DNA of 64,000 nucleotides from Bacteroidales bacterium. Its GTDB lineage: Bacteria > Bacteroidota > Bacteroidia > Bacteroidales > WCHB1-69. A program made the translations under genes and the position numbers. The stretch lies in contig JAFRUI010000013.1 of the NCBI GenBank assembly GCA_017438945.1, positions 93,611 to 157,610 on the forward strand, in the 5' to 3' direction. Each line of letters opens with the position of its first letter. Positions within the stretch are counted from its first letter, which is position 1. Shown piece after piece: positions 8,486 to 16,544 of the stretch. The notes under the pieces were generated by a model. That model had not been told where the DNA came from. It saw nothing but the letters and a program-made list of their open reading frames with translations, and made no database searches.

Positions 8486-9346
8486 ATGAAGAAAAACGTA
8501 ACAAAATTGATCCTTTTCGGGATTGCAGCGACCCTTTTACTCTCACTCGGAGCATGTAGCAAATACAAGGGATTTAAAAAACATACTTCCGGCTTATATT
8601 ATCAGTTCCATGAACAGAATGACACGGCAGACCAACCGAAAACCGGTGACCTGGTAGGCGTTTTGATGTCCCTGCGGGCTGGCGACTCCCTTCTCATTCC
8701 TATGATGCCGAATGAGATGCTGATGGATTCCCTATACTCCGGCGATCTTTTTGAGGCTATCCGCATGATGCATGTGGGCGACAGCGCCACCTTCATCCTC
8801 GACGGCAAACAGTTCTTCGAAAAGATGATGAACCCCGCCCAGGAATATGAATTCGGCGATGATCCGCTCTACCTCGACGTGAAACTCTATGGAATGATGA
8901 AAAAAGCGGATTATGAAAAGGCTAAAGCGGAATTCGAGGCTCAGCTGGATGAGAGAAAAGTGAAAGAGGTGGAAGAAATTGACGAATATCTGCAAAAACA
9001 CCCGGGTATGAAACAGACCCCGATGGGCGTTTATTTGAAATCAGTGAAGAAAGGCAATGGCACAAAGGTGGAACCTTTGCAGACCGTGAAAGTCCACTAT
9101 ACGGGTCGTTTCACGGATGGCACCGTCTTTGACAGTTCCGTTGAACGCGGTGAACCGTTTTCCTTTACAGTGGGAGCTGGTCAGGTGATTCCTGGCTGGG
9201 ACGCTGTGGTGTCCGAAATGAAAGTCGGCGACAAGGTGACCGTGCTCATCCCCTCCAGCATGGCCTACGGCGAAGGCACCCGCGGCATCCCGCCCTACTC
9301 TCCGCTGGAATTTGACATCGAACTGCTTGAAATCGTAAACGAATAA
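8486..9346 (+). CDS. FKBP-type peptidyl-prolyl cis-trans isomerase lipoprotein, canonical active site
   Basis: A 286-residue lipoprotein with lipobox LGAC (Cys24). It has the same two-part layout as the previous gene: a degenerate FKBP-like half at about 50-135, a charged helical linker (ADYEKAKAEFEAQLDERKVK) and a C-terminal FKBP domain at 198-284. The C-terminal domain keeps the drug- and proline-binding residues: Tyr205, Phe215-Asp216, Val234-Ile235, Trp238 and Tyr261 (AYGEGTRG). It is the only one of the three that looks fully active. The enzyme would speed prolyl isomerisation in exported proteins, anchored in a membrane facing the periplasm. Confidence 0.9.
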   Translation: MKKNVTKLILFGIAATLLLSLGACSKYKGFKKHTSGLYYQFHEQNDTADQPKTGDLVGVLMSLRAGDSLLIPMMPNEMLMDSLYSGDLFEAIRMMHVGDSATFILDGKQFFEKMMNPAQEYEFGDDPLYLDVKLYGMMKKADYEKAKAEFEAQLDERKVKEVEEIDEYLQKHPGMKQTPMGVYLKSVKKGNGTKVEPLQTVKVHYTGRFTDGTVFDSSVERGEPFSFTVGAGQVIPGWDAVVSEMKVGDKVTVLIPSSMAYGEGTRGIPPYSPLEFDIELLEIVNE

Positions 9347-9365
9347 TTATTTTCAGGCTATTAGC

Positions 9366-9412
9366 TTTTGGCTCTTAGCTATTGGCCAGAAGCTAATAGC
9401 TAAGAGCCAAAA
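9366..9412. repeat. Perfect 18-bp inverted repeat abutting the tex start codon
   Basis: The left arm (9366-9383) TTTTGGCTCTTAGCTATT and right arm (9395-9412) are exact reverse complements with an 11-base loop. The right arm ends 2 bases before the tex ATG. The arms are built from the same AGCTAATAGCC-type units as other repeats in the window. It could act as a terminator for the FKBP cluster or as a structured leader of tex. Confidence 0.85.
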
Positions 9413-9414
9413 TT

Positions 9415-11547
9415 ATGTCCGAACAAAACTATGCCTTACGGATTGCACAAGCGCTCCAATTGACAGAGGAGCAAGTGCAAAACACACTGAATTTGCTGGA
9501 AACCGGCGCCACCATCCCCTTTATCTCCCGATATCGGAAAGAGGTCACCGGCTCTTTGGATGAAGTGCAGATCGGGAATATCAAGGATTTGTACGCCAAG
9601 TGGCTGGAACTGGACAAACGCCGTGCCGCCATCCTGGATTCCATTGCCGAACAGGGCAAGCTCACCCCCGAGCTGCGCAAACAAATCGAAGAGGCGGAGA
9701 GCATGAGCGTCTTGGAAGACCTGTATCTCCCCTACCGACCCAAACGGAAAACCCGCGCATCCGTGGCTATCGAGAAAGGGCTGCAGCCACTCTCAAAACT
9801 GCTGTGGTCGCAACGGCAATTGGATCTGCAGCGCGAAGCCGCCAGATTCGTCAGCAAAGAGAAAGGCGTGAACTCCGTGGAGGAAGCCTTGTCCGGAGCC
9901 CGCGACATCATCGCCGAGAAAGTCAGCGAAAACCCCAACATCCGGGCACGGTTGCGCGACACATTCCTCCGCTACAGCCGGATTTCCACCCAACAAATCC
10001 CCGACCGTATCGATGAAGACGAAAAATACCGCATCTATTACCATGCGGAAGAGTTACTGGCCAAAGCCCCGTCACATCGCATCCTGGCCATGTTCCGCGG
10101 GGAAGAGGAGGGTATCCTCCGCCTGCACATCGCTCCCGACGAGGAACGCACTCTCGCGGACATGAAACGCCGTATCGTCAAGAACAACAGCAATTCCGCG
10201 CAACAGGTCTGGATGGCGGCCACCGACTCCTACAAACGACTTCTGCAACCTCAGATGGAAACGGAAATGCGCAAGTTCTACAAGGAAAAAGCGGACAAAG
10301 AGGCCATCGCTGTCTTCACGAAAAACGCTCGGCAACTGCTGTTGGCAGCCCCGTTGGGACAAGTCACCACCTTGGCCATCGACCCGGGCTTCCGCACCGG
10401 CTGCAAAGTCGTCATTCTCGACCCGCAAGGCAAACTGCTCTACAACGAGACTATCTACCCACACCCGCCGGTGGCACAGTATAAGCTCGCCTCCGACAAG
10501 CTGAAACGGCTGGTGCTCCAGTACAAAGTGGATGCCATCGCCATCGGAAACGGCACCGCCGGCCGCGAAACGGAGAATTTCGTCCGGCACATTCCCTTCG
10601 AGCGGGATGTCAAAGCTTTCATGGTGAACGAAAGCGGCGCATCCGTCTATTCGGCATCGCCCGTGGCCCGCGAGGAGTTCCCCAACTACGACGTCACGGT
10701 GCGCGGCGCGGTTTCCATCGGCCGCCGATTGATGGACCCTCTGGCCGAGTTGGTAAAGATTGACCCGAAATCCATCGGGGTGGGACAATACCAGCACGAT
10801 GTGAACCAAAAAATGCTGCAGGAAAGCCTGCAAACCACCGTCGAGAGCTGCGTCAACTACGTGGGCGTAGAGCTGAACACGGCCAGCAAACAACTGCTGT
10901 CGTACGTGTCCGGAGTCGGCCCGGCTTTGGCACAGAACATTGTGGACTACCGCAACGAAAACGGCGCTTTCCCCTCTCGCGAATCGCTGATGAAAGTGCC
11001 CCGTTTCGGAGCCAAAGCCTTCCAACAAGCCGCAGGATTCCTGAGAATCCGTGGCGCCGAGAACCCGCTGGACGCCAGCGCCGTACATCCCGAGAGTTAT
11101 CGCGTGGTCAACCAAATGGCCGCTGACCTTAACTGTTCAGTGGCCGACCTCATGGCCAACAAACAGCTCCGGCAACAAATCAAACTGAAAAACTACATAT
11201 CCAAAACGGTCGGGATGCCCACCCTGCAAGATATCATGAACGAGCTTGACAAACCCGGCCGCGACCCTCGCACCCAATTCGAAATGTTCGAGTTCGACAA
11301 AAACGTACATACAATCAATGACTTGAGCATCGGCATGGTGCTGCCCGGCATCATCACCAACATCACCAATTTCGGATGCTTCGTTGATATCGGTGTGCAT
11401 CAGGACGGTCTCATCCACATTAGCCGTCTGTGCGACCGACGCATATCCGACCCGTCAGAAGTGGTTCACCTCAACCAGAAGGTCATGGTGCGTGTGGAAA
11501 ATGTCGAAATCGACCGCAAAAGAATTAGCTTGGCATTGGAAAAATAG
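9415..11547 (+). CDS. tex: Tex family RNA-binding transcription accessory protein
   Basis: A 710-residue cytoplasmic Tex homologue of usual bacterial length. The N-terminal helical region opens with the hallmark FISRYRKEVTGSLDEVQI near residues 37-54. The YqgF/RNase H-like domain starts near residue 322 (TTLAIDPGFRTGCKV), a helix-hairpin-helix block follows (YVSGVGPALAQNIVDYR) with a second one at FGAKAFQQAAGFLRI, and the C-terminal S1 RNA-binding domain runs from about 639 (VLPGIITNITNFGCFVDIG). Tex binds nucleic acid and affects transcription; its exact role in Bacteroidetes is not established. A strong hairpin lies directly before the start, and the 3' end overlaps the convergent pseudouridine synthase gene by 23 bases. 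Confidence 0.95.
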   Translation: MSEQNYALRIAQALQLTEEQVQNTLNLLETGATIPFISRYRKEVTGSLDEVQIGNIKDLYAKWLELDKRRAAILDSIAEQGKLTPELRKQIEEAESMSVLEDLYLPYRPKRKTRASVAIEKGLQPLSKLLWSQRQLDLQREAARFVSKEKGVNSVEEALSGARDIIAEKVSENPNIRARLRDTFLRYSRISTQQIPDRIDEDEKYRIYYHAEELLAKAPSHRILAMFRGEEEGILRLHIAPDEERTLADMKRRIVKNNSNSAQQVWMAATDSYKRLLQPQMETEMRKFYKEKADKEAIAVFTKNARQLLLAAPLGQVTTLAIDPGFRTGCKVVILDPQGKLLYNETIYPHPPVAQYKLASDKLKRLVLQYKVDAIAIGNGTAGRETENFVRHIPFERDVKAFMVNESGASVYSASPVAREEFPNYDVTVRGAVSIGRRLMDPLAELVKIDPKSIGVGQYQHDVNQKMLQESLQTTVESCVNYVGVELNTASKQLLSYVSGVGPALAQNIVDYRNENGAFPSRESLMKVPRFGAKAFQQAAGFLRIRGAENPLDASAVHPESYRVVNQMAADLNCSVADLMANKQLRQQIKLKNYISKTVGMPTLQDIMNELDKPGRDPRTQFEMFEFDKNVHTINDLSIGMVLPGIITNITNFGCFVDIGVHQDGLIHISRLCDRRISDPSEVVHLNQKVMVRVENVEIDRKRISLALEK

Positions 11548-13135
11548 CGCTTTCGCTGCTCACCTCTACCCTCTCCCCCGTCTTCGGGTGCGAGAATACG
11601 ATACGGGAAGCATGGAGATATAGCCTGTCCGACCGATGGCCATAGAGATTGTCGCCCTTTATGGGACGACCGAGCCCTTCCGAATGGGCGCAGTGCACGC
11701 GCAACTGGTGAGTGCGGCCCGTGAGTGGATGCAACTCCACAACATGTTCTCCAACAACGCGATACAGCGTCACAGTTGGTTTACCGTGCTTTTTATCCAC
11801 CCTCTGAAATGGACGGTGCATTATATCGGGTGCAAGCGGCAATTCAATACGCCCTTCCTCGCCTAATGGCAACGGATCGTCATCCAAAACAGCCTTATAA
11901 GTCTTATGTATCTCCCTGTCTTTGAACTGTTTTTGAAGACGATAATGCGCCGACTTATGCTTCGCCACTATCATCAACCCACTCGTATCCATATCCAGAC
12001 GGTGAACCACAAAAGGGGATTCCTCTTCCTGGCAACGACCTTGCAGTATGGATATCACCGACTCCCGATCCGTTTTTCCAGGCACACTCAACATTCCGGA
12101 AGGTTTGTTCACCACCCATAAGTCATCATCCTCGTAGACGATTTCAAACTTTTCGGCAAGAGCACCTTTGGCTTTTGAAGCCAGCACCTCCGGCGGCAAC
12201 ATATAGGTCAAAACAGGCTTGCATTTGCCCGAACAGGCGGGATAGTAATGCAAATGGTGACGAATTTCCCCCTCGGGGGACTTCCCCCACCAGAACATAG
12301 CCATCTGGACGGGCTTAAGTCCGTGCGTGTAAGCGTATTGCAACAGTTTCGGCTCGCAACACTCGCCCGTACCCGCAGGAGGCAACTGCTGCACGGTATC
12401 ACGGAAAATGTCTATTAAATTACGACGTTCGCCAAGGTAATTCACCATCACGAAGTGTTCAAACAACCAGTTCTGCAGAGCCTCCGACATCTTTTTGCGC
12501 TGGCTCGCAAGCGTTTCGATCTGTTGTTCATAAACGGAAACCGCTCCTCTTGCCTTTTCCAACTGTGCCGCCCATCGCTGTTTCACCCGTCGCAGCTCCG
12601 CTTTCAGGAACTGGCTCTCCTTCACCAAAGCGGCCTCCTCCTCAGGCGAAAGCGTCTTTTGAGAACGCACAGCATCTCGATTCTCTTTGGCTTTCAACAT
12701 ATTAGCTTTTGCTTTCGAGATAGACTCTTCAGCCTCCGCTTCTGTTTGCCGCAGAAACATTCTTGCCTGCAAATAATCCCCACCCGATTCTATGTCTGAA
12801 ATTCTCTGATTAACAACCGTTATCTCTGCCTCATGACTCTTGAAATAGCCGTCGGGCGCGAGGAAATCGAAAACCGGCGGCACAAAACCGGGCAGCACGG
12901 ACTTGTCATACAGCTGCCCCGAAAAAGCCGCCAAATAATACATTTTCTCCTCTTTCGTCACGACCAAAACCCCGAACATCTTTCCTTCAGGATTTCCGCG
13001 CATCAATTCCTCAACTTGCGGTAACAAATCCGCTACCGCCGCCTCGCACACGGGATGCGGCACATAATCAAACGGGTTGTTGAACGTTTCCGGCAACAAC
13101 CCGTGATATAAGAGAGGATGTAGGAGATAACGCAC
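11525..13135 (-). CDS. RluA-family pseudouridine synthase with large N-terminal extension
   Basis: A 536-residue protein. The catalytic RluA domain lies at about 330-530 with the signature HRLDMDTSGLMIVAK, whose Asp is the conserved nucleophile, and the LHPLTGRTHQLRVH motif near the end. The first 320 residues are not found in short RluA proteins: they hold a GKMFGVLVV/YLAAFSGQL globular part, a charged coiled coil (about 120-240) and a Cys-bearing block GECCEPKLLQYAY and PACSGKCKPVLTYML. This long form occurs as a distinct RluA subgroup in several bacteria. It would convert uridine to pseudouridine in rRNA or tRNA; the target cannot be told. Its 3' end overlaps tex. Confidence 0.88.
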   Translation of the reverse strand: MRYLLHPLLYHGLLPETFNNPFDYVPHPVCEAAVADLLPQVEELMRGNPEGKMFGVLVVTKEEKMYYLAAFSGQLYDKSVLPGFVPPVFDFLAPDGYFKSHEAEITVVNQRISDIESGGDYLQARMFLRQTEAEAEESISKAKANMLKAKENRDAVRSQKTLSPEEEAALVKESQFLKAELRRVKQRWAAQLEKARGAVSVYEQQIETLASQRKKMSEALQNWLFEHFVMVNYLGERRNLIDIFRDTVQQLPPAGTGECCEPKLLQYAYTHGLKPVQMAMFWWGKSPEGEIRHHLHYYPACSGKCKPVLTYMLPPEVLASKAKGALAEKFEIVYEDDDLWVVNKPSGMLSVPGKTDRESVISILQGRCQEEESPFVVHRLDMDTSGLMIVAKHKSAHYRLQKQFKDREIHKTYKAVLDDDPLPLGEEGRIELPLAPDIMHRPFQRVDKKHGKPTVTLYRVVGEHVVELHPLTGRTHQLRVHCAHSEGLGRPIKGDNLYGHRSDRLYLHASRIVFSHPKTGERVEVSSESAIFPMPS

Positions 13136-13164
13136 AGACGTAGGATAAAAGACAGTGATTTTTC

Positions 13165-13233
13165 TGGCTGTTGGCTGTTGGCCGTTGGCTAACAGCTAAA
13201 AGCCAAAAGCTAATAGCTAAAAGCTAATAGCTA
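13165..13233. repeat. GGCTGTTGGC / AGCTAATAGC repeat cluster
   Basis: About seven short units (GGCTGTTGGC, GGCCGTTGGC, AGCTAAAAGCC, AGCTAATAGC) form an imperfect inverted arrangement between two minus-strand genes, reaching the stop codon of the nitroreductase gene. Confidence 0.75.
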
Positions 13234-13851
13234 CTTCACCCAATACACCCAATTCTCTTTGCGGGGTTTGGCTTCAGGATAATCACCGGCAGTATAGCCG
13301 AGGATGCAGTTGCCGACACCCACGTAATCGCCTTCAATGCCGAGGTCGGCGAGAATCTGCTTGCCCTCTTCGCTTTCAAAGACCTCTTTAGCACGGTGAA
13401 TCCAGCAGGAGCCGAGACCCTTGGCGTGGGCGGCATTCATCAAATTACCCATCACCAAGCTGCCGTCTTCAACACAGGTATGCACATTCTTGTCGGCAAG
13501 CACCACCAGCACCACGGGAGCACCATAAAACGGGTCGTTGTCGGCACCCATCACGGCGGCGTTCAGCTTGCTGAGGCGGTCGCGCATCTCACGGTTCGTC
13601 ACCGCAATAATGATCGGACTCTGTCGGTTCATGCCGGTCGGGGCATACGTGCCTGCTTTGCAGATTTCTTCAATCACCTCCATCGGAGGAATCTCATCAG
13701 TGTAACTACGAACACTGCGTCGGGTCAATAAATCTTCCATAGTTGTACTCTTAACATTTTCCTCAACGGTTTCCGTTGACTCCGCAGCCTTCTGCTGGCA
13801 ACCACAGCACAGCATCACCACTGCACATAATAACATTGCGATCTTTTTCAT
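13231..13851 (-). CDS. Nitroreductase-family protein with lipoprotein-like signal
   Basis: A 206-residue protein. Residues 1-18 form a signal sequence ending in VVMLCCGC, which looks like a lipobox with acceptor Cys18; a Thr/Glu-rich linker follows. The nitroreductase fold starts near residue 40 with DLLTRRSVRSYTDEIPP, the usual FMN-contact Arg-Arg-Ser motif, continues through APTGMNRQSPIIIAVT and ends with LGYTAGDYPEAKPRKENWVYWVK. These enzymes bind FMN and reduce nitro groups, quinones or related substrates with NAD(P)H, normally in the cytoplasm. An exported, tethered form is less common. It sits 37 bases after the T9SS cargo gene and may be cotranscribed with it. Confidence 0.87.
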   Translation of the reverse strand: MKKIAMLLCAVVMLCCGCQQKAAESTETVEENVKSTTMEDLLTRRSVRSYTDEIPPMEVIEEICKAGTYAPTGMNRQSPIIIAVTNREMRDRLSKLNAAVMGADNDPFYGAPVVLVVLADKNVHTCVEDGSLVMGNLMNAAHAKGLGSCWIHRAKEVFESEEGKQILADLGIEGDYVGVGNCILGYTAGDYPEAKPRKENWVYWVK

Positions 13852-13888
13852 ATTGATAATCTTAATAACTAGTCCTCTTACCCTCTCA

Positions 13889-16420
13889 TCACAACACCGT
13901 CACCGTTCCCTTATACACAAACGGCTTGCCATCCAGATTAGACACCCGGATAATATACATATAGACGTTTGACAGATTGACTTCTTCACCACACCAACGG
14001 AAATTGATGTCGTTGGTTTTGTAAACCAGCTCTCCCCAACGGTTGAAAATCTCTATGTCAAATTCACTGATAAAACGGTGCACATATCCAGGGATAGACA
14101 GGCAGTCGTTCAAGTCATCAGCTTTGGACGGGGTTATGGTATTGGGAATGAAAAGTTGGAATTCACACGACGGAATAGTGAAATGGTCTGATGCCTGACA
14201 ATCGCCATCGCTGACTGTCACCGTATACAAGCCCGGCTCTGTGACAGAGATATTCGGCGAGGTCTCGCCTGTATTCCATTCGTATTGCTCAAAATCGGAC
14301 ACCGCCGTCAACACAAGCTCGCCAAACTCACAGAAATCATCGCCAGAAGTGACAATTTCCACCTCCGGCTCCACAATCTCCAAATGCATGGTGACCAAAC
14401 TGTCACAGCCGTGCATGTCAGTCAACGTCTGGTAATAGTTTCCCGACTCCACATAGGTATTGCCGTTCCATGTGTACTGCTTGCAAGCCTTATAATCAAA
14501 TTCGCCAAAAACACTGTCACGAACGGTGAGCTCCAGGACCAACAGGCTGTCGCACCCGAATCCGGTCGACTGATAGACGATCGAATCATAAACGACACCC
14601 GGAATCCCCGTGCGGTCACCGGAAACATACATTCCATAGCCGGAATAATCGCTGCCGGGACAAATCGTGTCATACACCATCTCTCTTTGGGAAGGATGTA
14701 TCGTGATCTCTATAGTGTCGTACAAAGACTCCATAAGACAGCCTCGGGAGTCGTTGGCGACAACCGTGTATAACCCGCTGTTCTCAGGCATAGCATTTTC
14801 CAATAGGTATGGCAATGTGTTAATTTCCAAATCATTAGGGCCTACAATACGCATGACAGAAGCATCTATCGTGTCGAATCCAAAGAATATCGTGTCGCCT
14901 TGACAATAATCCGAATGGGTGATATCCGTAGCCCAATGTATCTCACTACCAGGAGTATAACTGCTGAAATAGCTGATGGAACAGTCATCGTACCCGGATC
15001 CTTGCATGTGATAGTCAATCATACCCATGTGGAATTTTCCGACTGAATTGGAAACCTGGATGTATTGGCTGGTAGCCTTGCTGGAAATATCCTTTTGGCA
15101 ATAGCGCATGGCAGGGCTGCCCGGCACCGAATGCCATTCTGAAGCTCCGATGGACACCGCACCTGTATTCGTCTGGATCTGGAACCCATTGAGAATATTC
15201 TGTCCGGTCGGAGTCAATTCATTACAGACCAATGTGAGAAACAGATGTTTTTCATGGTTAGACGGATGAGCCAACGGCCGATAGGTGACCTTCGTAGACC
15301 CAGTGCAATAGACGTGAGGCAATTGCGTGCCGCCCAGCTCATTGCCGGCTCCGGTCACCTGGAAAACAAAAACATTGCTCGGACTATAGGAAATAGAACC
15401 ATCCGCACTTTCTTCTTGGTGATAACTATACACAAATGCGGGCTTGTTGTAGGTGAAATGGAAAGCGCGTTTGTCGCCCCGCATCAAATTTGAGTATTGT
15501 GTTTGGCTGAAATTCCCACCCGTAGTCTCATAATAGACCGTCACATTCGTATTGTCTTCCAAAGCGTAGATGAAGGCATAGTCGCTCAAACCCCCACTTG
15601 TTGTGGAATTGTTGGCATCAGATGGTGACGGCACAACCACATATTGATAACCCGCCAGATCCTCGGGCACTATTTGGTCGGCCACCAGATCTTGGTTGCT
15701 GCCGTTGGGCGTGGCGGAATCATCAGAGACATCCACGACTATCGGCTTGGAGGAAGTGACCACCGTACCGCCCAGATGCCCGGTAGCCGTTTGCGTATTG
15801 GAGGCGAAATTATACACTTGCCCCCTATTCAACGTAACGTTAACAGTGGAGTTTGCGGAACCTCCATTTTGGTAAAGTGTCTGGGAAGGAATTATGGTCA
15901 CGGAAGTATTGTTCTCAGTGGCAATGATTTGCACACTGTTACGGGCTTCCCCGCCATACGAGGCATTCTCATACTGATATTGCATGGGGATGAAAAATTG
16001 CGTCCCCAATGCACTATTGCCCTTCAAGGCGTAAATTTCGCTGTTATTGTTCTGCACAGCGATATAAGCATTCATTTTGGCCGTAGAATGGATATAAATT
16101 CCGTAATTCAAGGGGGTGTTATAAGGGTCGCATTCAAATCCCTGAAGGGCGGTCTCCGAACTACCCACCAGCTCGTAAGCGTAGGAGCTGTTGGCCGGTA
16201 CCGTGAAAGTGGTCAGCGGGGTACTGCTTGCAGCCGGCTTCGACACCGTCACTGTGGCCGCCTCATCCAAAGTCGCCACACACAATTTGATAGGACGACC
16301 TGCGTGCCCATGCGCCAGTCGAGGCACCGCGAACCAGAACGCTGTATCCACCTGCGCAGACACCCCAAAACACGCCATCATCAATAATAGCAGTAATGTT
16401 TTGCTAATATTTTTTTCCAT
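13889..16420 (-). CDS. T9SS type B sorting domain protein with IgGFc-binding-like region
   Basis: An 843-residue secreted protein. A signal peptide (KTLLLLLMMACFGVSAQ) is followed by an N-terminal region of about 400 residues that resembles the IgGFc-binding N-terminal domain (AFWFAVP, then repeated beta segments with YIAVQNNNSEIYAL and VADQIVPEDLAGYQYVVVPS). Ig-like repeats follow, including SPNISVTEPGLYTVTVSDG, and a type B sorting domain ends the protein (FIPNTITPSKADDLND, EIFNRWGELVYKT, YKGTVTVL). Type B domains direct export through T9SS and attachment to the cell surface or release. The start at 16420 (MEKNISK) is favoured over ATG 16432, since the promoter element lies at 16447. Probably an adhesin-like surface protein. 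Confidence 0.85.
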   Translation of the reverse strand: MEKNISKTLLLLLMMACFGVSAQVDTAFWFAVPRLAHGHAGRPIKLCVATLDEAATVTVSKPAASSTPLTTFTVPANSSYAYELVGSSETALQGFECDPYNTPLNYGIYIHSTAKMNAYIAVQNNNSEIYALKGNSALGTQFFIPMQYQYENASYGGEARNSVQIIATENNTSVTIIPSQTLYQNGGSANSTVNVTLNRGQVYNFASNTQTATGHLGGTVVTSSKPIVVDVSDDSATPNGSNQDLVADQIVPEDLAGYQYVVVPSPSDANNSTTSGGLSDYAFIYALEDNTNVTVYYETTGGNFSQTQYSNLMRGDKRAFHFTYNKPAFVYSYHQEESADGSISYSPSNVFVFQVTGAGNELGGTQLPHVYCTGSTKVTYRPLAHPSNHEKHLFLTLVCNELTPTGQNILNGFQIQTNTGAVSIGASEWHSVPGSPAMRYCQKDISSKATSQYIQVSNSVGKFHMGMIDYHMQGSGYDDCSISYFSSYTPGSEIHWATDITHSDYCQGDTIFFGFDTIDASVMRIVGPNDLEINTLPYLLENAMPENSGLYTVVANDSRGCLMESLYDTIEITIHPSQREMVYDTICPGSDYSGYGMYVSGDRTGIPGVVYDSIVYQSTGFGCDSLLVLELTVRDSVFGEFDYKACKQYTWNGNTYVESGNYYQTLTDMHGCDSLVTMHLEIVEPEVEIVTSGDDFCEFGELVLTAVSDFEQYEWNTGETSPNISVTEPGLYTVTVSDGDCQASDHFTIPSCEFQLFIPNTITPSKADDLNDCLSIPGYVHRFISEFDIEIFNRWGELVYKTNDINFRWCGEEVNLSNVYMYIIRVSNLDGKPFVYKGTVTVL

Positions 16421-16446
16421 AAAATTCGCCATAATAATATGAGCTG

Positions 16447-16454
16447 CAAATATA
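16447..16454 (-). promoter_or_regulatory. -7 promoter element for the T9SS cargo gene
   Basis: It reads TATATTTG on the minus strand, 26 bases before the chosen start at 16420. Confidence 0.65.
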
Positions 16455-16544
16455 TGATTTTTTCATATTGGAAAAAAGTGTATTATTGCATTTGATGATA
16501 TTAAAACGTATAATCTTAATTATCAAATCATTATAATTTCAGAT

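Noticed and set aside
10072..11115. 347-codon open frame on the minus strand within tex
   Set aside because: It is a shadow of the tex coding strand, with no promoter or start context, while tex has all family motifs.
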